Assembly: GCA_009760855.2 (NCBI GenBank)
Contig: WPIO01000020.1
Coordinates: 2,264,001-2,328,000 of the forward strand
Reading direction: 5' to 3'
Length of the DNA: 64,000 nt
Source of the DNA: Cristatella mucedo
Taxonomy: Eukaryota; Bryozoa; Phylactolaemata; Cristatellidae
The position numbers and the translations under genes are program-made. This document shows positions 1 through 11,062 of this stretch, in pieces; the first letter of the stretch is position 1, and every line of letters starts with the position of its first letter. Below the pieces are notes generated by a model, which ran no database searches, had not been told where the DNA came from, and was given only the letters and a program-made list of their open reading frames with translations.

Positions 1-1480
1 GCTTGTTGCAGGGATTCATTGTCGCAGACGAGACACGCGGTGAGAGCAAAAAGGAGAAACCGACTCTTGTGAACAGCTTCGATCAGGTTAAGACCGGTGC
101 CCTGCGCGAGAGGCTCTTAGACCTGAATTCGTCTAATGGCGAACTGTCTTGGACAGGGATGTGATGGTGCGGCCTATCTAATTAGTGAGATTGACGGTCT
201 GCAAAATTCGAACACGAAATTGAACGAGTTAGCGCGCTACGGGCATTGCTGGATACCGAAGCTCCAGGTAGACCAACTTATTTCGACACGCGCTCGGAAG
301 GCGTCTCTAATATTGACCATTTTCTTCGAATTGGGTCGCTGAAATTATCAACGACTGGTTGTTGCAAGCAAAATGACAAACTACTCAGTAAGCAAAGGGA
401 GATCGTATCGGACCTGTTCAAGGACCTGCACGTTGAGGCAGGCTGTAACATGAACCTGCACCGGTGATCCAAAGAGATACTTCGAGGACGTCATATTGGC
501 AAGCGCCACATCGCTTTATCGACATGTGTGTCCTGACCATTGAATTCATTGAGCACGTCGAAGAGAATGGCTACACGGCTGAGCAGATAATCAAGACCCT
601 CGAGAAGCCTCCAAGAATCAAGAAGCCTCCTCGACATGCTGTAATTGAGGAACCCCTTCATCATACATCTCATCCAGCACTTTCACATAACTATGCACAT
701 AATATCGAAGGTTTTGCATAAACAGGATTGCCAGATTGTCAATGGCTTGCGCTTGGTAGATAATATATCCCAACGTTCAGACGCTGGTGGAGATGCGACG
801 GCTGGCTAGGGTGATCAACGGTGCAGAAGCTCAGTGAGCATCGTGAGATGGAAGTGTGCGACAGGATCGCCAACGACTTCCTACACGGTCGTCTTCATCG
901 AAATAAGCAAACGAGTAGCTGAGAACACTTCTCCATTGTCTACTTATTCTACGCTGCAATTGACACAGCGACATTGGACTTAACAGATGCAGAGATTGGA
1001 CTTTCGGTTCGACAAGGAGTCGATGGAAAGGCTGTGCCCGGCTGCATGCATCTAACCTCATTATAAATTCTCTGCGAACTCAACGTCGGCAAACCTCTAA
1101 GCTTGCAACCCAATTCCACAGACAGACTTTTAATATGTCAAGCTGATCCTCTTTAGACAGGAGCTTCATGATTTTCTAAGGAAAATAGATGCGGACTCGG
1201 CACTGAAGAACTTCGGTACGCTTCTCGACTTCGCAGTCACGCGGGCAGAGTCCGATCGGGCCGAGGCCGGCTACGACCCACTGTACAAGCTGGTGCTACC
1301 TATCCTGACATAACCAGCGTCAACCGTCGAGGCTGAACGCGTGTTCATCGTAATAAAACTTTTTAAATTGCCTTAGAATAATGGTTGGAGTGGGCTGTAC
1401 CATCGATGCCATGCTATCGTATGTTGAGGAAAAAATTGGCAGCTACGGTGATGAAGGATGAGATCGTCACATACTTACAG
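1..1480 (+). pseudogene. Decayed hAT-like transposase relic
   Basis: Short open stretches in several frames are separated by stops and shifts. The clearest part is about 1165-1350. A run of acidic and hydrophobic residues (LHDFLRKIDAD...) leads through a stop into STVEAERVF at about 1320-1346. This resembles the C-terminal dimerisation region of hAT-superfamily transposases (family pattern S-x-x-x-E-R-x-F). Upstream open segments (3-163, 136-342, 464-721) may be earlier parts of the same protein, but I do not recognise motifs in them. No terminal inverted repeats or flanking duplication were found, and the left end lies outside the window. The reading is by motif only. It could instead be a host gene derived from a hAT element, though the internal stops argue for a dead copy. 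Confidence 0.45.
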
Positions 1481-1727
1481 TCTAAGCACTGCCCCCCCCA
1501 CTCACGTGTCAAAGAAAAGCCCTTCGATTACCGCTATATTTATTATTGTCGGCTTGCCCTCTAACTTGAAATCCTGGCTCCATTAAAGTACCAAAAGTCC
1601 TGTATTCGAAAGTGACACTCCGCACTCCCAGCGAGAGAGAGCCCCAACTGCTCTGCCGCGAGCTCACTTCCCCACTGCCCCTCTCCTCCCTATCCATTGC
1701 AATTCTCCACACCCATGGTCAGGTGGC

Positions 1728-1761
<34 letters not shown>

Positions 1762-1820
1762 CACTTGATAAAGCGCCCTCAGAGAACTCAATCTCTTCCT
1801 AGGCGCTTTACATTTGCTGT
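1728..1820 (-). repeat. Family A 3' stem-loop tail with (TAA)n, solo copy
   Basis: A (TAA)n run at 1729-1760 is followed by the reverse complement of the tail that ends the (ATT)n-tailed LINEs here: GATAAAGCGCCCTCAGAGAA, then TCTCT, then AGGCGCTTTACATTTGCTG. The GCGCC and GGCGC blocks can pair in a stem-loop. No LINE coding sequence follows beyond 1820, so this is a very short 5'-truncated LINE or a tail-only SINE remnant on the minus strand. Confidence 0.75.
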
Positions 1821-2974
1821 AATTACACGATGCATGGAGCTCCTCTTTGGAGCTAGCTGCATACCCAGCACACCCATCACAGCCTGCACATCCAGCAGGT
1901 AAATCACAGAGGAGAGCCGGTCATTGCACGAACGGATTTATATCAGAGCGATAAAACCCAAGCGGTATCGCAGCGTCATCAGGAGCAGAACTCACGACCT
2001 CCGACACTCGAGCCCCTACTGATGGATGCATTTCGACAGATGAGTAGGCCCAACTGGTACTGCGGACCAACGGCGAAGATTGCTTAAGCCCTTGTTCACG
2101 TAGTCCCCCCTTGGTACGTAAGTGTATCGCTATTGACTGCTGCTTCGTCTCGCTGTCATGGGCCTCTATCCGCCTACGAAGCAATAATCGCCCGTACTGC
2201 GAACCGACGAAAGACGAAGAGCGAAGCAGCTACGCCCACGAGCTACCTAAAGCTCCGAGCGTTCACCAAAAGCAAGAAGAGTGATGTCTCGTGGCCTCGA
2301 GAGTTCGCCACATTTCGCGTTGCCGAGAAATCGCCAATGCACGATTTATAAGTAACGAATATTGACTTGACGATGTGTACAGCGTATGAATGGCGAGCCT
2401 CGCAGGCTCAGAACAACTCCGAAGCCGTTCGTTCTACCTACCATACTCGCCGCAGCAGCGGTGACCCGGCGGTCGCTCGCAAACAAGCTGGCGAAAACAC
2501 GACATCTTAGCGGAGGGCGGAGGCCACCCAGAGGCCGGTCCGTCTCTGTAGTGGCGAGAAAAAGACAGAGTCCAAAGTGCATGAGATGCACGAAGAGTGT
2601 AATTAGAAGACGGCGCGTCGAATGGTGAGCTTAAGAGCTTCAACTTAAGAGCTCCAGCTGTGATAGATTCTGCGTACAAGTTGACAGGCAAGCAGCAGCA
2701 AAGCGAGCCATGCCGATGGGTACATGATCAGCGATGCTCTTGGCAGACTGGCAGGCTGGTGGCTGGCCGAAGCTAACAGTTGCCCGTGAGTGCAGGGTGA
2801 GTGGCCGACCGTCGGATGCGCCGGTCGCTGGCGATGCGAGAAAAGGAGCTGCAGAATCAGTGCTGACAAGTCGGTACCACGGCGTCCATACCTGCCGCTG
2901 CACTGTGCCGTTCGTGGGTAGAATGGCTGGCCGAGATAACGAGCACTGTTGACTTCTGGGAAGGGACACGGCAT

Positions 2975-3256
2975 ATCGTCTCTCTTTAATTTAGTAACTC
3001 ACCTCTCAGAGACTATTCTCATTCCGTGTGGACGGGTAGCGGTTTTCGACAACTACTCTCCTGCTGCCGACTATGGCTCATCCTTTTCAGCGGTCCTGAG
3101 CTACTACTTCCATGCTACTCACTACCTCAACTGCTCTCCTGACTCTGCTATGCCTCCCACTTTCTCTTTGTTTCGTGAGACGAAGCCTTTCGGCTACCAA
3201 ATGCGTACCGAAAGCAGCTTAGGCTGTGAGTGCGCTTTACAAAACTCTCCTGCGTA
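2975..3256 (+). mobile_element. Non-LTR family B, 3' fragment
   Basis: This segment matches the end of the better family B copies at 17.8-18.3 and 59.7-60.6 kb. It carries the 'ACTACTCTCCTGCTGCCGAC' stretch, the 'CTACTCACTACCTCAACTGC' stretch and the 'CTTAGGCTGTGAGTG' block. It breaks off before the terminal ACGGAGATACATTACA tail. The upstream boundary is uncertain. It is a dead, truncated piece. Confidence 0.6.
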
Positions 3257-3522
3257 GCACCCACATAGTGTAACGCCGAAGGCTCGGCGGGGTAGGCTTG
3301 ACCTGCCGCTTACCGAGCGGCGCCTACTGCCATTCGGTGCGCGCCTACGCGCAATAAGCCGGCCGCCACGAAACGAGCGTTTCTGACGCTGACCTGCTTA
3401 CCGTTACTAAAGGGGGTCGTGAGTCTGCGGCGTGAATTGGAAAACGAGACACACAAATTGGGGATTTTACTGAACTTTATTCGCAAGCGCACAAAGTCGC
3501 TTCGCGCCTAGTTCAGCTTTAT

Positions 3523-3710
3523 CTCCACACTCCTCGCACGTTCCCAACCGCACCAACACTCTTGCGGAGGGAATACTTCTCCACACTGATGTGCGAACCG
3601 GAGCCTAAACCCTAACCGGAGAACTAGAACTCGGTTTCCACCAGTGCGGCCGAAATACTCCACACACGCCAACTCAAGCACTCCTGCGGAGGAAACACGT
3701 CTCCACACTT
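3523..3710 (+). repeat. About 122-bp imperfect tandem unit, two copies
   Basis: The block 'CTTGCGGAGGGAATACTTCT' then CCACACT (about 3561-3587) recurs as 'CTCCTGCGGAGGAAACACGT' then CTCCACACT (about 3681-3709). The offset is about 122 bp. A third TCTCCACACT lies at 3523-3532. The second unit abuts the family A LINE that starts near 3709. Confidence 0.5.
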
Positions 3711-4458
3711 ACGCTACCTACATCTGCAACTCACTGCTTACTGGCCTACCAGCATGTGCGATCAGGCGATTGCAGCTGGTGCAAAACTCTGCAGCTAGGC
3801 TTGTCTGTGGTGAGCGTTGCAGTTGCCACATTACTCCACTCCTCGCCGACCTGCACTGGCTACCAGTCAAGCAAATGATTGACTTCAAGGTTTTGTCGCT
3901 CACTTTTAGGTCCCTTCATTCTATGGCTCCAGCCTATCTGTCAGATATACTACCCCATCAGGCCAAGCATCGTACCACCCGCTTTTCGGAATCCAACAGT
4001 CTAGAAATACCTCATACAAACCTTAAATCCTTTAGAGACCGTGCATTTAGTTCATATGCTCCCAAAGCCTGGAACTCCCTCCCGACCTGCGTCAGAACAC
4101 CCCCTGACCTGACCACATTTAAGAGGAACCTAAAAACACACCTATTTAGGACAGCATTTAGTGGGTCCCTGTGATTCGTCTTTGATGTGCTTATGCGTGC
4201 TGACACTGTGCATGCTGCCACTAACCACATTTGCATGCTGACCCTGTGCATGTCACCCCTAACCATATTACTCATTTCGTTTGTTTTTTCAAGCATGATT
4301 TTACTTCCCATTCAATTGCATTTCACTTTACAGCAAATGTAAAGCGCCTAGAGAGAGATTAATTTCTCTGAGGGCGCTTTATCAAGTGAAATAATATTAT
4401 TATTATTATTAAATAGACGGAGCTCAAATTGGAGCCTAAACCCTAACCGGAGAACTAG
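3600..4458. repeat. 28-bp direct repeat flanking the family A LINE
   Basis: GGAGCCTAAACCCTAACCGG followed by AGAACTAG occurs at 3600-3627 and again, identical, at 4431-4458. A further TCCACACACGCCAA follows each copy (3659-3672 and 4462-4475). The copies lie about 80 bp before the LINE coding start and 18 bp after its (ATT)n tail. They are therefore either an unusually long target duplication with extra sequence, or parts of an older repeat into which the LINE inserted. Confidence 0.7.
3709..4412 (+). mobile_element. Non-LTR family A (L2/CR1-like), 5'-truncated copy with full 3' tail
   Basis: The reading frame 3644-4174 encodes the C-terminal part of the RT polyprotein: CNSLLTGLPACAIRRLQLVQ, then ITPLLADLHWLPV, then APKAWNSLPTCV, ending in TFKRNLKTHLFRTAFSGSL. 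This tail of ORF2 is common in L2/CR1-type elements of many animals. A 160-base 3' UTR follows. It has the TGCATGCTGCCACTAACCAC repeat block and the stem-loop tail AAAGCGCC...GGGCGCTTT at about 4342-4380, then (ATT)n. The frame is intact from the truncation point to the stop, so this is a fairly young insertion. The RT core is missing. The element is flanked at a short distance by a 28-bp direct repeat (3600-3627 and 4431-4458). Confidence 0.88.
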
Positions 4459-5185
4459 GGCTCCACACACGCCAAGTACGCCTAGCTCGCACCGGCAAAT
4501 CCCTATGCCGAGACCGCGTGCTAGCGCGCACAAACAAACACAAAAGAAACACAGAATGCCAGCTCGGGCGCTATACGACCGTGTTCGGTGGAGTCCACCG
4601 AATCCTCCTAGCGCTGCCTCATCCTGTTCCGTCAATCGCCGGCGAACAGCCCGCCCTCCTCCCTCGCTTTCAGAGAAACGAGTCCGACAGCGTCGAAGCG
4701 CAGAGCCGGACAGAAGACCAGAAGAGAACAAAGGCACAAGACCCAGAGCGAGCGTCGCTCGACTCTTAAATACTTGGCTGAAACCATGGGGCAAGAGCTT
4801 AGTGGTATTGGGCCCGACCCATTACCCCGGCCCATTACGGCAAGGAATTAATACCGTCAGTAGGCCACTGGAAGGGCACCTCTGTCCAGTTTGAATGGCG
4901 AATGTGTTCCAGATAATTCTTTCTTGGACCGAGTGAAGGCGGAGGTTGACAGGCCAGCCAACATCAATCAGCAGCTTCCGCGGGTATCGGACCAATTCTA
5001 AAGGCCGAATCGCCACCGCTGGTCTCAGCTTCCTGGCTTGCTCTTAAGCTCTTGCTCTCTAACCTCACTGACGCTCCTCTCTGGGTCACTGCTCAGGACA
5101 AAGGAGTTCTAGCCCGCGTCCGAATAGCTCTTGTTCGCGCTAAAATTCAGCCAAGGCCAGCAGGGCGCTACAATAGTCTTTATGA

Positions 5186-5265
5186 CTTTGTGGAGGGTTT
5201 CCCTTTGCAGCAAATGTAAAGCGCTTAGAAAGAGATTGAGTTCTCTGAGGGCGCTTTATCAAGTG

Positions 5266-5302
<37 letters not shown>

Positions 5303-5345
5303 GTTACAGACGGAGATACATTACATTACATTACGTTCACTCTTT
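5186..5345 (+). mobile_element. Family A tail nested inside a family B tail
   Basis: Family B elements end TTTGTGGAG then TTACAGACGGAGATACATTA. Here GACTTTGTGGAG (5187-5198) is separated from TTACAGACGGAGATACATTA (about 5304 onward) by a family A tail: CAGCAAATGTAAAGCGC, stem-loop, AGGGCGCTTTATCAAG and (ATT)n. A tail-only family A insertion therefore interrupted an older family B 3' end. Confidence 0.7.
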
Positions 5346-7076
5346 TAGAGTTTTTTGGATTTCCTACCATGTTCCTGGTCGCTGCATCGCACACCGCGGA
5401 GCGACTGCACGTCAAAGGCCGCTTGGCTAGGCTTTGCACTTTACGAGACCTGATTTTTGTATTCATCAATCATCTCGTCGTCGTAGTTAAATACAACGAG
5501 CCTACGAGCAGAGGCGAGTGGGGACTGACCTGAAATGCATCCGCCGGAAGACCATGTCAGTGTAGCTCTCACCGGGCCTAATCGGCCCCTGGTGGAGGAA
5601 GCTTGAATTTGGCGCCATGAGAAGCCTGACGAGCCAGACCGACTGTATTGCCGCACTCGGTACGCGTTGCTATCGAATGAGTGATCCCATGTTTTCGCAG
5701 CTCCTTGCCTGTACCGGAGGGAGACGGTTTACAGCAGTATGTTCGACCTTCACCCCGCGTCCCGGGCGTGCGTAGGTGCGCAGGGTTGGGGCCTGAACAG
5801 AAGGTCACATCAGCGTATCGTGCCGACCACGTACTGCCATGCTAGACATTCTCTTGCTTCGCAGAAACTGCGCCGTATTGAAAATCCAAGCAGTTCTACT
5901 GCGCGGTCGCTGCCCGAAGCGTGCCCGAGGGCGGCTTCCCGACGCTCGCAGTTTGGAAGTCCCGAGTCAAAGCATTCTGGCTAGGTCATTTCTGACGACG
6001 ATTCGGCTGTTCGCTGTGCCGCTGGCAGAAATTTTTGCGCGACGCCGGTGATAGCGGCACTGCAACGCACCGTAGCTGCGCGCTCCTTCGATATGCGTAT
6101 TTAGTTTTTGAGTTACCTTCGCAGAAAGAGCTAAAAGACCGACATGGCAAGTAATGCAGATCCTGCAAGTGAGACGAATGCATCCCTATTTAAATAAAGC
6201 CTTTCTTTCGGTAAGGTGCCGGCTATACTACAAACATCCTCTGGGCCACCCTGGCTCTGCGTGCACGCGGCAGATTCGCATGGATCCGAGTCGTCAGACT
6301 CGCAAGGCTGAGCTCCTCCCATTTTCTATAGGCTAAACAGCGACTGCAGTTGGAAAGTGCAGTGCACGCCACCGCAGTCGAATCACTTCTCAAGTGCCAC
6401 CGTACAGTGTTTGCTAGGCTCTAAGCTATCAAGCTTGACGAACGTATAGCCAGCTATGAAGCTTGCACTCTCAGCTAGCAATAGCCCAGTTATCATTCCT
6501 TCTCGGCTAATAGGTCTTTTTGTTGCCGCGGAAAAACTCAGCGAGCTACATTATTATATTTGCATGAAGCCTCCGTATTTGTGCTCGAGCGTGCTAGCGG
6601 TTGAGTGGTTAACGAGTAGCTTTTCTTGGAATAGCTATACTTGGTAACCACTGTAGTAGTGCTGCAGCAAGTTGGGATAACTTGAGCGATAGATGAAGAG
6701 AGTTTACCGAGCGTGCCAAAAAATGTAATCAGCGTGTAAGGTTATATCAATTCGATTGTATTATCGTTCATCGCAGCTGTGTAACTGCTCCGAATGACTG
6801 CACGTCCCAAAGTGCATGTGAATAATCGCAAAGGATAAGCAGTGTTGTCAAGCACTCACGAGGCTTTACTTTAATAAATCCAATTTGCTGTTGGCAGTTA
6901 GTCCGTGGCAGATTTAACCATTGGCAGGCTTCGTCAGCTTGCTGTTAAGCAAAACTGTCTAAAAGCCCTAACGTGATCGTTATTTCAGACATTCTCATGT
7001 CAAGCCATCACACGACGGTGCATTAATCTCTCTGCAACTTATAGTAGTTGCCCTATTCTTTTTTTATGTTGTGCAG
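5346..7076. other. Stretch with no recognised gene
   Basis: There are only short, unlinked open frames, none with recognisable motifs. I see no repeats shared with the rest of the window. It may be upstream intergenic DNA or early introns of the plus-strand gene that becomes visible at 8275. Confidence 0.4.
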
Positions 7077-7236
7077 GACTTTTTCAGGGACAAGTGACCT
7101 TCAAAATCTCGATGGAGATTGCAGATACTACAGAATCTCACATTCGATGCTCACATTTCCTGGCAGCTCACCCCGTGTGCCCCCTCAGCGCGAGAAATGG
7201 CCTCGTGCTATCATGCGATTGCAGTTGTATCTGAAT
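7077..7236 (+). other. Possible exon, unassigned
   Basis: A strong acceptor (a T-rich run then TTGTGCAG) ends at 7076, and a GTATGT donor-like site follows at 7237. One frame reads LFQGQVTFKISMEIADTTES and stays open nearly to the end. The other frames also have short open runs. None of the frames gives the intron phase needed to join the exon at 8275, so I cannot place it in the gene. It may be an earlier exon with another donor, or chance. Confidence 0.2.
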
Positions 7237-7289
7237 ATTTGCTAGTATGTATAGGTCCGTTCGTTCTCTTACTCCGGCCTTACTTACTA

Positions 7290-7680
7290 TTCGAAAACTT
7301 CCTAGCCAGGCTAGGTATTGAAGCTCCCACTATTCTGACTCTCAAGTCTTCAGCTGTGCCTCTAAACCAGCCTCAAATCCTTTGAAGACCGTACCTTCTG
7401 TTCCTGTGCACTCAAAGCCTCGAACTCACTACCAGCTGACATCGCGAATTCCCCTGACTTGACAACATTTAAAAGAAGCTAAAAATGCACGTGCTCCTCA
7501 AAGATTGGCTGGATCCAGGTGAATTGTCCGCTTTTTGCTTGAGCATACTGGCACTGTGCATGTTATCACTAACCAAATGACATGCTTCGTTTCCAGCATA
7601 TTCAAATTTCAAGAAAGAGATTTAGTTATCTTAGAATGCTATGCAGATATCTTATTTGTTAATTTTTATTTTTGTTGTAG
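7290..7680 (+). mobile_element. Non-LTR family A, degenerate 3' piece
   Basis: The segment shows the same order of landmarks as better copies but with many changes: CCTCAAATCCTTTGAAGACC, then a CTCAAAGCCTCGAACTC block, CCTGACTTGACAACATTTAA, and CACTGTGCATGTTATCACTA. The stem-loop tail is largely lost. It is an old copy. Confidence 0.55.
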
Positions 7681-8274
7681 CCGGTCTGGCAGAAAGACAC
7701 TATGGAACGTGTGAGCGGTACGTTTGTTTTTATTGCATGCTTGGCAGGCATGCATCTGCTGTTCGTTTACAGGCCATGCTGCTCACGTGTGTGTCTTTTG
7801 AGTGCTATTGAAGTTGTGTTTTTCGATCTCGCGATTCGTTGAACCTCGGCCAGATGTGATAGCAGCTGATTTAGTTGTCCACCTACTAGAGTTGCTTTCT
7901 GTGCCATCAAGCATTGGCATGGGAATACAATTATATATCAGTAGAGTTTATGCTACACAATTCGACAAGGCTGAAAATGTCAGTTCTGCACTGGATGGTC
8001 ATATAGTGCACAGCCAGACTTTTTGGATAAGCGAAAAGTTGTATCTGTCAAATGTGCACACACCGTGAAGTTCCTTGTCTGCAGCTTTATCTGCACGTAA
8101 AGTTATTCGTGATTGGCTTTTATCGAAGAATCCATCGAAAGGAATTTCTACTGTGCAATTCCAGCGAGTCATTCAGCATGGCCTCTTCAGAGCCCTTTCG
8201 ACCACATAAACGAAATCGCAGTGCAGTTATTTTGACACTTGGTAACTTGTTGTTCTGCTTTTGGGATGTTTCAG

Positions 8275-8353
8275 GTTCATATGCGTTACAGGGGAGGAAG
8301 AGTTCATTTATTCGAGCTGCTTGCTACACATATTTCACAGCTTGGAGCTTGAG
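8275..8353 (+). CDS. Exon of the CCDC142-like gene (first one found)
   Basis: The acceptor GGGATGTTTCAG precedes it and the donor GAG|GTGAGA follows. It reads FICVTGEEEFIYSSCLLHIF then HSLELE. It starts one base before a codon and ends on a codon boundary, so the next exon must be phase 0, as the exon at 10020 is. An upstream exon ending in phase 2 is required but was not identified. Confidence 0.5.
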
Positions 8354-11026
8354 GTGAGACATGCTCTGCCTCTGTGGCATGCTTCAAAACATCTTGGCAT
8401 TGCTACTCATTTCGGCTATGAACTGCCTAGTCTGGCTAGTGGCTGCTGCGCGATGCCGAAAACTGGGTGACTTTGCCACTGGCGGTACTATAAGCAGCCT
8501 GTTAGTCGTTTTCCATCATGGTGGTTAGACTTTTGTCATAGGCAACATGGTAGTAATAGGAGCCACGAATGCTATATATCATATCGGTAAGAAATCATAT
8601 AAGTTGGTAACATTTAATGTGTGACATATTGATGTATAACTTGAAAATCTGCCGTTCATATGTGCACTGATTGTCTAATTAGATGATCTCTCTGCAGATT
8701 TTAAAATCTGGTTAGCTGCAAATAGCATGTAAATTGCATACACATACAGTTTTCACTTTGGCCCGATATTGCACCCTACCATCTTGAATCAAAGAAAGTC
8801 AAGTGTATGGCACAGTCAAGTCCTAATTCATTATCATTTTGTTAAGCAGCCTTGGAAGATGTTGGTTACAAAGTATCTCTTTCGGTGGTCGAGCCCGGCA
8901 GGGTGCTTTTTCTGATCATGTCACATCTCTATCGTGTCACTTCCGATCGCGTGTCACTTCTTAATTCCTATCGGGACACTTTTTTTGGCCTGCTCTTTGC
9001 TGATAAATAGCTGCTGTTTATTCCTTAGCTATTCCCTCACATTTATAACCGTGTGTCCCTTGTTAAAAGTATAATCAGCTGATCAAACAACCTCATTTAA
9101 TATAGCAGCCAAAGATCCCTAACGGCTATCACCACCTCTATCAGTAGACAATGAAGGATTGCCTGCTGCACGATTTGAACTCACGACCTGGGCCATGAAG
9201 TGTGAACACCTTACCCATGGGCTAGGATCCATTTGTGCTATGCTGCACAGGATGTGAGTTGCATGGCCTTGCTAGGAGCTTGCTGCGGTGTTGGTCTTTA
9301 TGCCACCGGCATGGGCAGGATGATGGCAGTCACATTACTCTTGAGTGTTTATAAAATAGGCCAATGTAATCTTGAATTGATTAATGCATTGTTGTTACAT
9401 CACAATGATCTAGGCATTCGGTGACCCATCGTGCTGAGAAAAATGTTTATGTGTATCTCTGCTGAGCAGTGCAGGTTGGCATGAATGGCCTGAGAAATAG
9501 CATTTGGGAATAGCATTTGACCTGCATATATTGCAGATAGCTGTTAATGCAGATCTCCGGTACGTTGCTGACACACTTTTCTCATCGGCAAATTATCTTA
9601 TTTTGATTGGGTTTAGTTTCTTTGCTCATCAAATTCTACTTAGTTTGCCGGGTTGATTCAGCACTATTGAAGGCATTGCTTTGCAGGCTGCTGTTAAGCA
9701 AGCAGCTTGATCAGTTTGTGATAAAACTTTCAACTGTGACTTTGTTCACACTGAAGCTCCATTGTCCAATGTTTTCTATTGCAATAAGCATAGCTTTTTT
9801 AAAGTCAGGATGTTTTCCATTGAGATCCCTTCTCAGTGTGCAGCTATGTTTAGGGAAATCCGGTCGAACCCGAGAATCCTAAAAGCAAAGCACGCAGTCA
9901 CATCCTGTTGGATGGTCAATGGGGCAGACACATGCTAAACGCTCGCATTTTGCCTTTGCAGCTTAGCCATCCGACTTGAATTCCCATCCTGAAATTCTAG
10001 CGTCCCTCTTCAATTGTAGCATCCCATAGCATCGATCGTGCTCGACGCTTGTGAGTACCTGCACGACAAGCATGGCTGTGGCTTGCGGACACTTCTGTGT
10101 CTGATGGGCGTGTGGGCCAGGTCTGCGAGGCTGCTGCAGGAGCAGGTGAGCAGGCAGCCGAGCTACCGTGCGTGCGCCAATCGCGCCGTGTCCTCCTCCC
10201 TCTACCAGCGCATGGGGGAGGGGCAGGTGGTGGAAAGAGTTGGGGGTTGTCTCCTTGCAGCCCTCCTCCCACCCACGATCGATTGAGCTGTTCGGCTCGT
10301 ACAGATCCGCGCTTTGCCGCCGCGGCCAGCCGGAGCTCTGAAGCATCAGAAACTCTCCCATCATTCACCGCTAGTGCCTCAGTGCACCTCCGGCACCTCT
10401 GAGCACTGTGCTCTCACGAGGGGCCACTATGAGGCCATCTGCTGGCTTTGACACTCTAGCCCAGCCTGGAAGTGCACGACGCTCTGCAGTTGGAGCCTTG
10501 CGACTGTTTCAACCCCCTGCTCACATTGCGGCCACTGTCGTCGTCCGAGTCGCTCGTGCTACCATTAAGGGAATCCACCCTGTGCTCTTAAGCCGTGTCA
10601 TTCAGAACCACTGATGGGCCTGTAGGTATAGCAACATCGTCTACATCCGGTATGTTCTCGGCATGCCGAGAAGATATTCTGGATGACGCCTGCCGTTTGC
10701 ATGGTCAGTGATCTTAGGGCCTGCTTGTTCTATTCATCTCTTGCGTTCAACGGCCTGGCGTTTAGGAAAAGTAGCCGTTTGTCGTGCTGTTACTGAGCAA
10801 GTGGACACCCCTCTCTCTCCATGCGGCTTGAGAGCACTCCTTGCTCCTGCGCGGTCGCTAGGGTCACACAGGGCGCAAAGCACGGCAAAGGCACTCCGGT
10901 CCCTGCCTCTAAGAAGAAGAAGGCAGCGGCAGCCAAGTCAGTCTGACTGGCGATTGACAGCTGTGATCGCTTTCACCACCCAGTTCGGGGAGGGGGAGCT
11001 CGATGACGACCCTTCTCATAGTGTTC

Positions 11027-11062
<36 letters not shown>

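Noticed and set aside
7802-8068. 88-codon plus-strand frame with a protein-like middle (DVIAADLVVHLLELL)
   Set aside because: No clear acceptor and donor give the phase needed to join the exon at 8275; left unassigned.
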